Of a DNA stretch of 23,121 nt, positions 22,778 to 23,121 are shown in pieces; positions within the stretch are counted from its first letter, which is position 1; each line of letters starts with the position of its first letter. This DNA comes from Deltaproteobacteria bacterium (GTDB taxonomy: Bacteria > Desulfobacterota > Desulfomonilia > UBA1062). The stretch spans positions 1-23,121 of the forward strand of contig JALNWY010000031.1 in NCBI GenBank assembly GCA_023230665.1, in the 5' to 3' direction. Position numbers and translations under genes: made by a program. The notes under the pieces were generated by a model. It did no database searches and had not been told where the DNA came from. It saw only the letters and a list, made by a program, of their open reading frames with translations.

Positions 22778-23121
22778 TCAGTAGCGCTCGAACTCACTGT
22801 CCTTGGAGTCACCTCTGCTATCGGCATCGTCCAGGCTGATGTTTACCCCCGAAGGCCGTATCCCGTGAGAAGAGCCCGAGGGTATCTTCGGCACATCGCG
22901 CTGAACAGCTTGAGATCCCTTGATCTTTCCATTGGCCGGGATCTTTGGTGCGCCCGAAACGCCCTGGGTGGCTATAGCTCTCCTGGTGCTGGTTCCGTCG
23001 ATCTTGAAGAACGCGATGGTATCCTGGAGTTGGAGGGCCTGAGAGGAGAGTTCTTCAGCAGTGGACGACATTTCTTCGGATGCCGAGGCGTTTTGCTGGA
23101 CGACCTGGTTGAGCTGCTGGA
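22778..23121 (-). CDS. mcp: Methyl-accepting chemotaxis protein, C-terminal part (partial)
   Basis: The frame runs off the right edge; 113 complete codons are visible. The first residues, QQLNQVVQQNASASEEMSS, then TAEELSSQALQLQDTIAFFK, are the classic end of an MCP methylation helix, where CheR and CheB act. A flexible, polar ~60-residue linker follows and the protein ends EFERY, which fits the pentapeptide tether pattern x-[FYWH]-x-x-[FYWH] used by CheR and CheB. The sensing part and any membrane spans lie outside the window. Confidence 0.92.
   Translation of the reverse strand, partial: QQLNQVVQQNASASEEMSSTAEELSSQALQLQDTIAFFKIDGTSTRRAIATQGVSGAPKIPANGKIKGSQAVQRDVPKIPSGSSHGIRPSGVNISLDDADSRGDSKDSEFERY

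Noticed and set aside
1..23121. tRNA genes, CRISPR arrays, insertion sequences, prophage genes
   Set aside because: None could be seen: no direct-repeat arrays, transposase-like proteins, or cloverleaf-like sequences in the gaps.

Overview
GC-rich bacterial chromosomal DNA, most likely from a Desulfobacterota/deltaproteobacterial anaerobe. The affiliation is an inference from gene content and style (MtaB, a bifunctional-nuclease-domain protein, a PAS kinase paired with an NtrC regulator, and a CheA with an unusual P2-type domain plus a soluble MCP-like protein). No rRNA, tRNA, CRISPR array or insertion sequence was recognised, and no gene-free stretch exceeds 300 bases.

Left part (1-3935): the tail of an unrecognised + strand gene; a DnaA-family protein without dnaN or gyrB beside it and with changed DNA-recognition residues; glycogen synthase glgA upstream of dnaA on the same (-) strand; and a divergent PilZ-like protein. 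Next on the + strand is a tightly coupled run, mtaB - polX-like - ecfA-like ATPase (4058-7792). Its middle gene keeps an intact PHP phosphoesterase but appears to have lost all three polymerase aspartates. A bifunctional-nuclease-domain (DUF151) protein follows with its own strong ribosome binding site.

Centre (8668-14751, + strand): a four-PAS histidine kinase whose stop overlaps the start of its sigma-54-dependent response regulator, then a DHA2-type MFS exporter and a nicotinamidase-type hydrolase with its own promoter-like sequence.

Right part (23121 down to 14865, - strand): a chemosensory cluster in transcription order mcp (partial) - cheW - [14-bp perfect stem-loop] - cheR - cheD - cheB - soluble MCP-like protein - STAS protein - cheY - cheA. 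Start/stop overlaps of 4 bases link cheR-cheD-cheB-MCP-like, and an 8-base overlap links STAS-cheY. The receptor ends in a CheR/CheB-tether-like pentapeptide. The most novel item is the 610-residue soluble protein. It reads as a tandem duplication (offset about 265 residues) of an MCP-hairpin-like segment followed by a CheZ-like helix; repeat 1 keeps the CheZ-type D-x-x-x-Q motif, and repeat 2 keeps the better MCP-like hairpin. With no separate cheZ, cheC or cheX visible, it is a candidate built-in CheY-P phosphatase and signalling scaffold.
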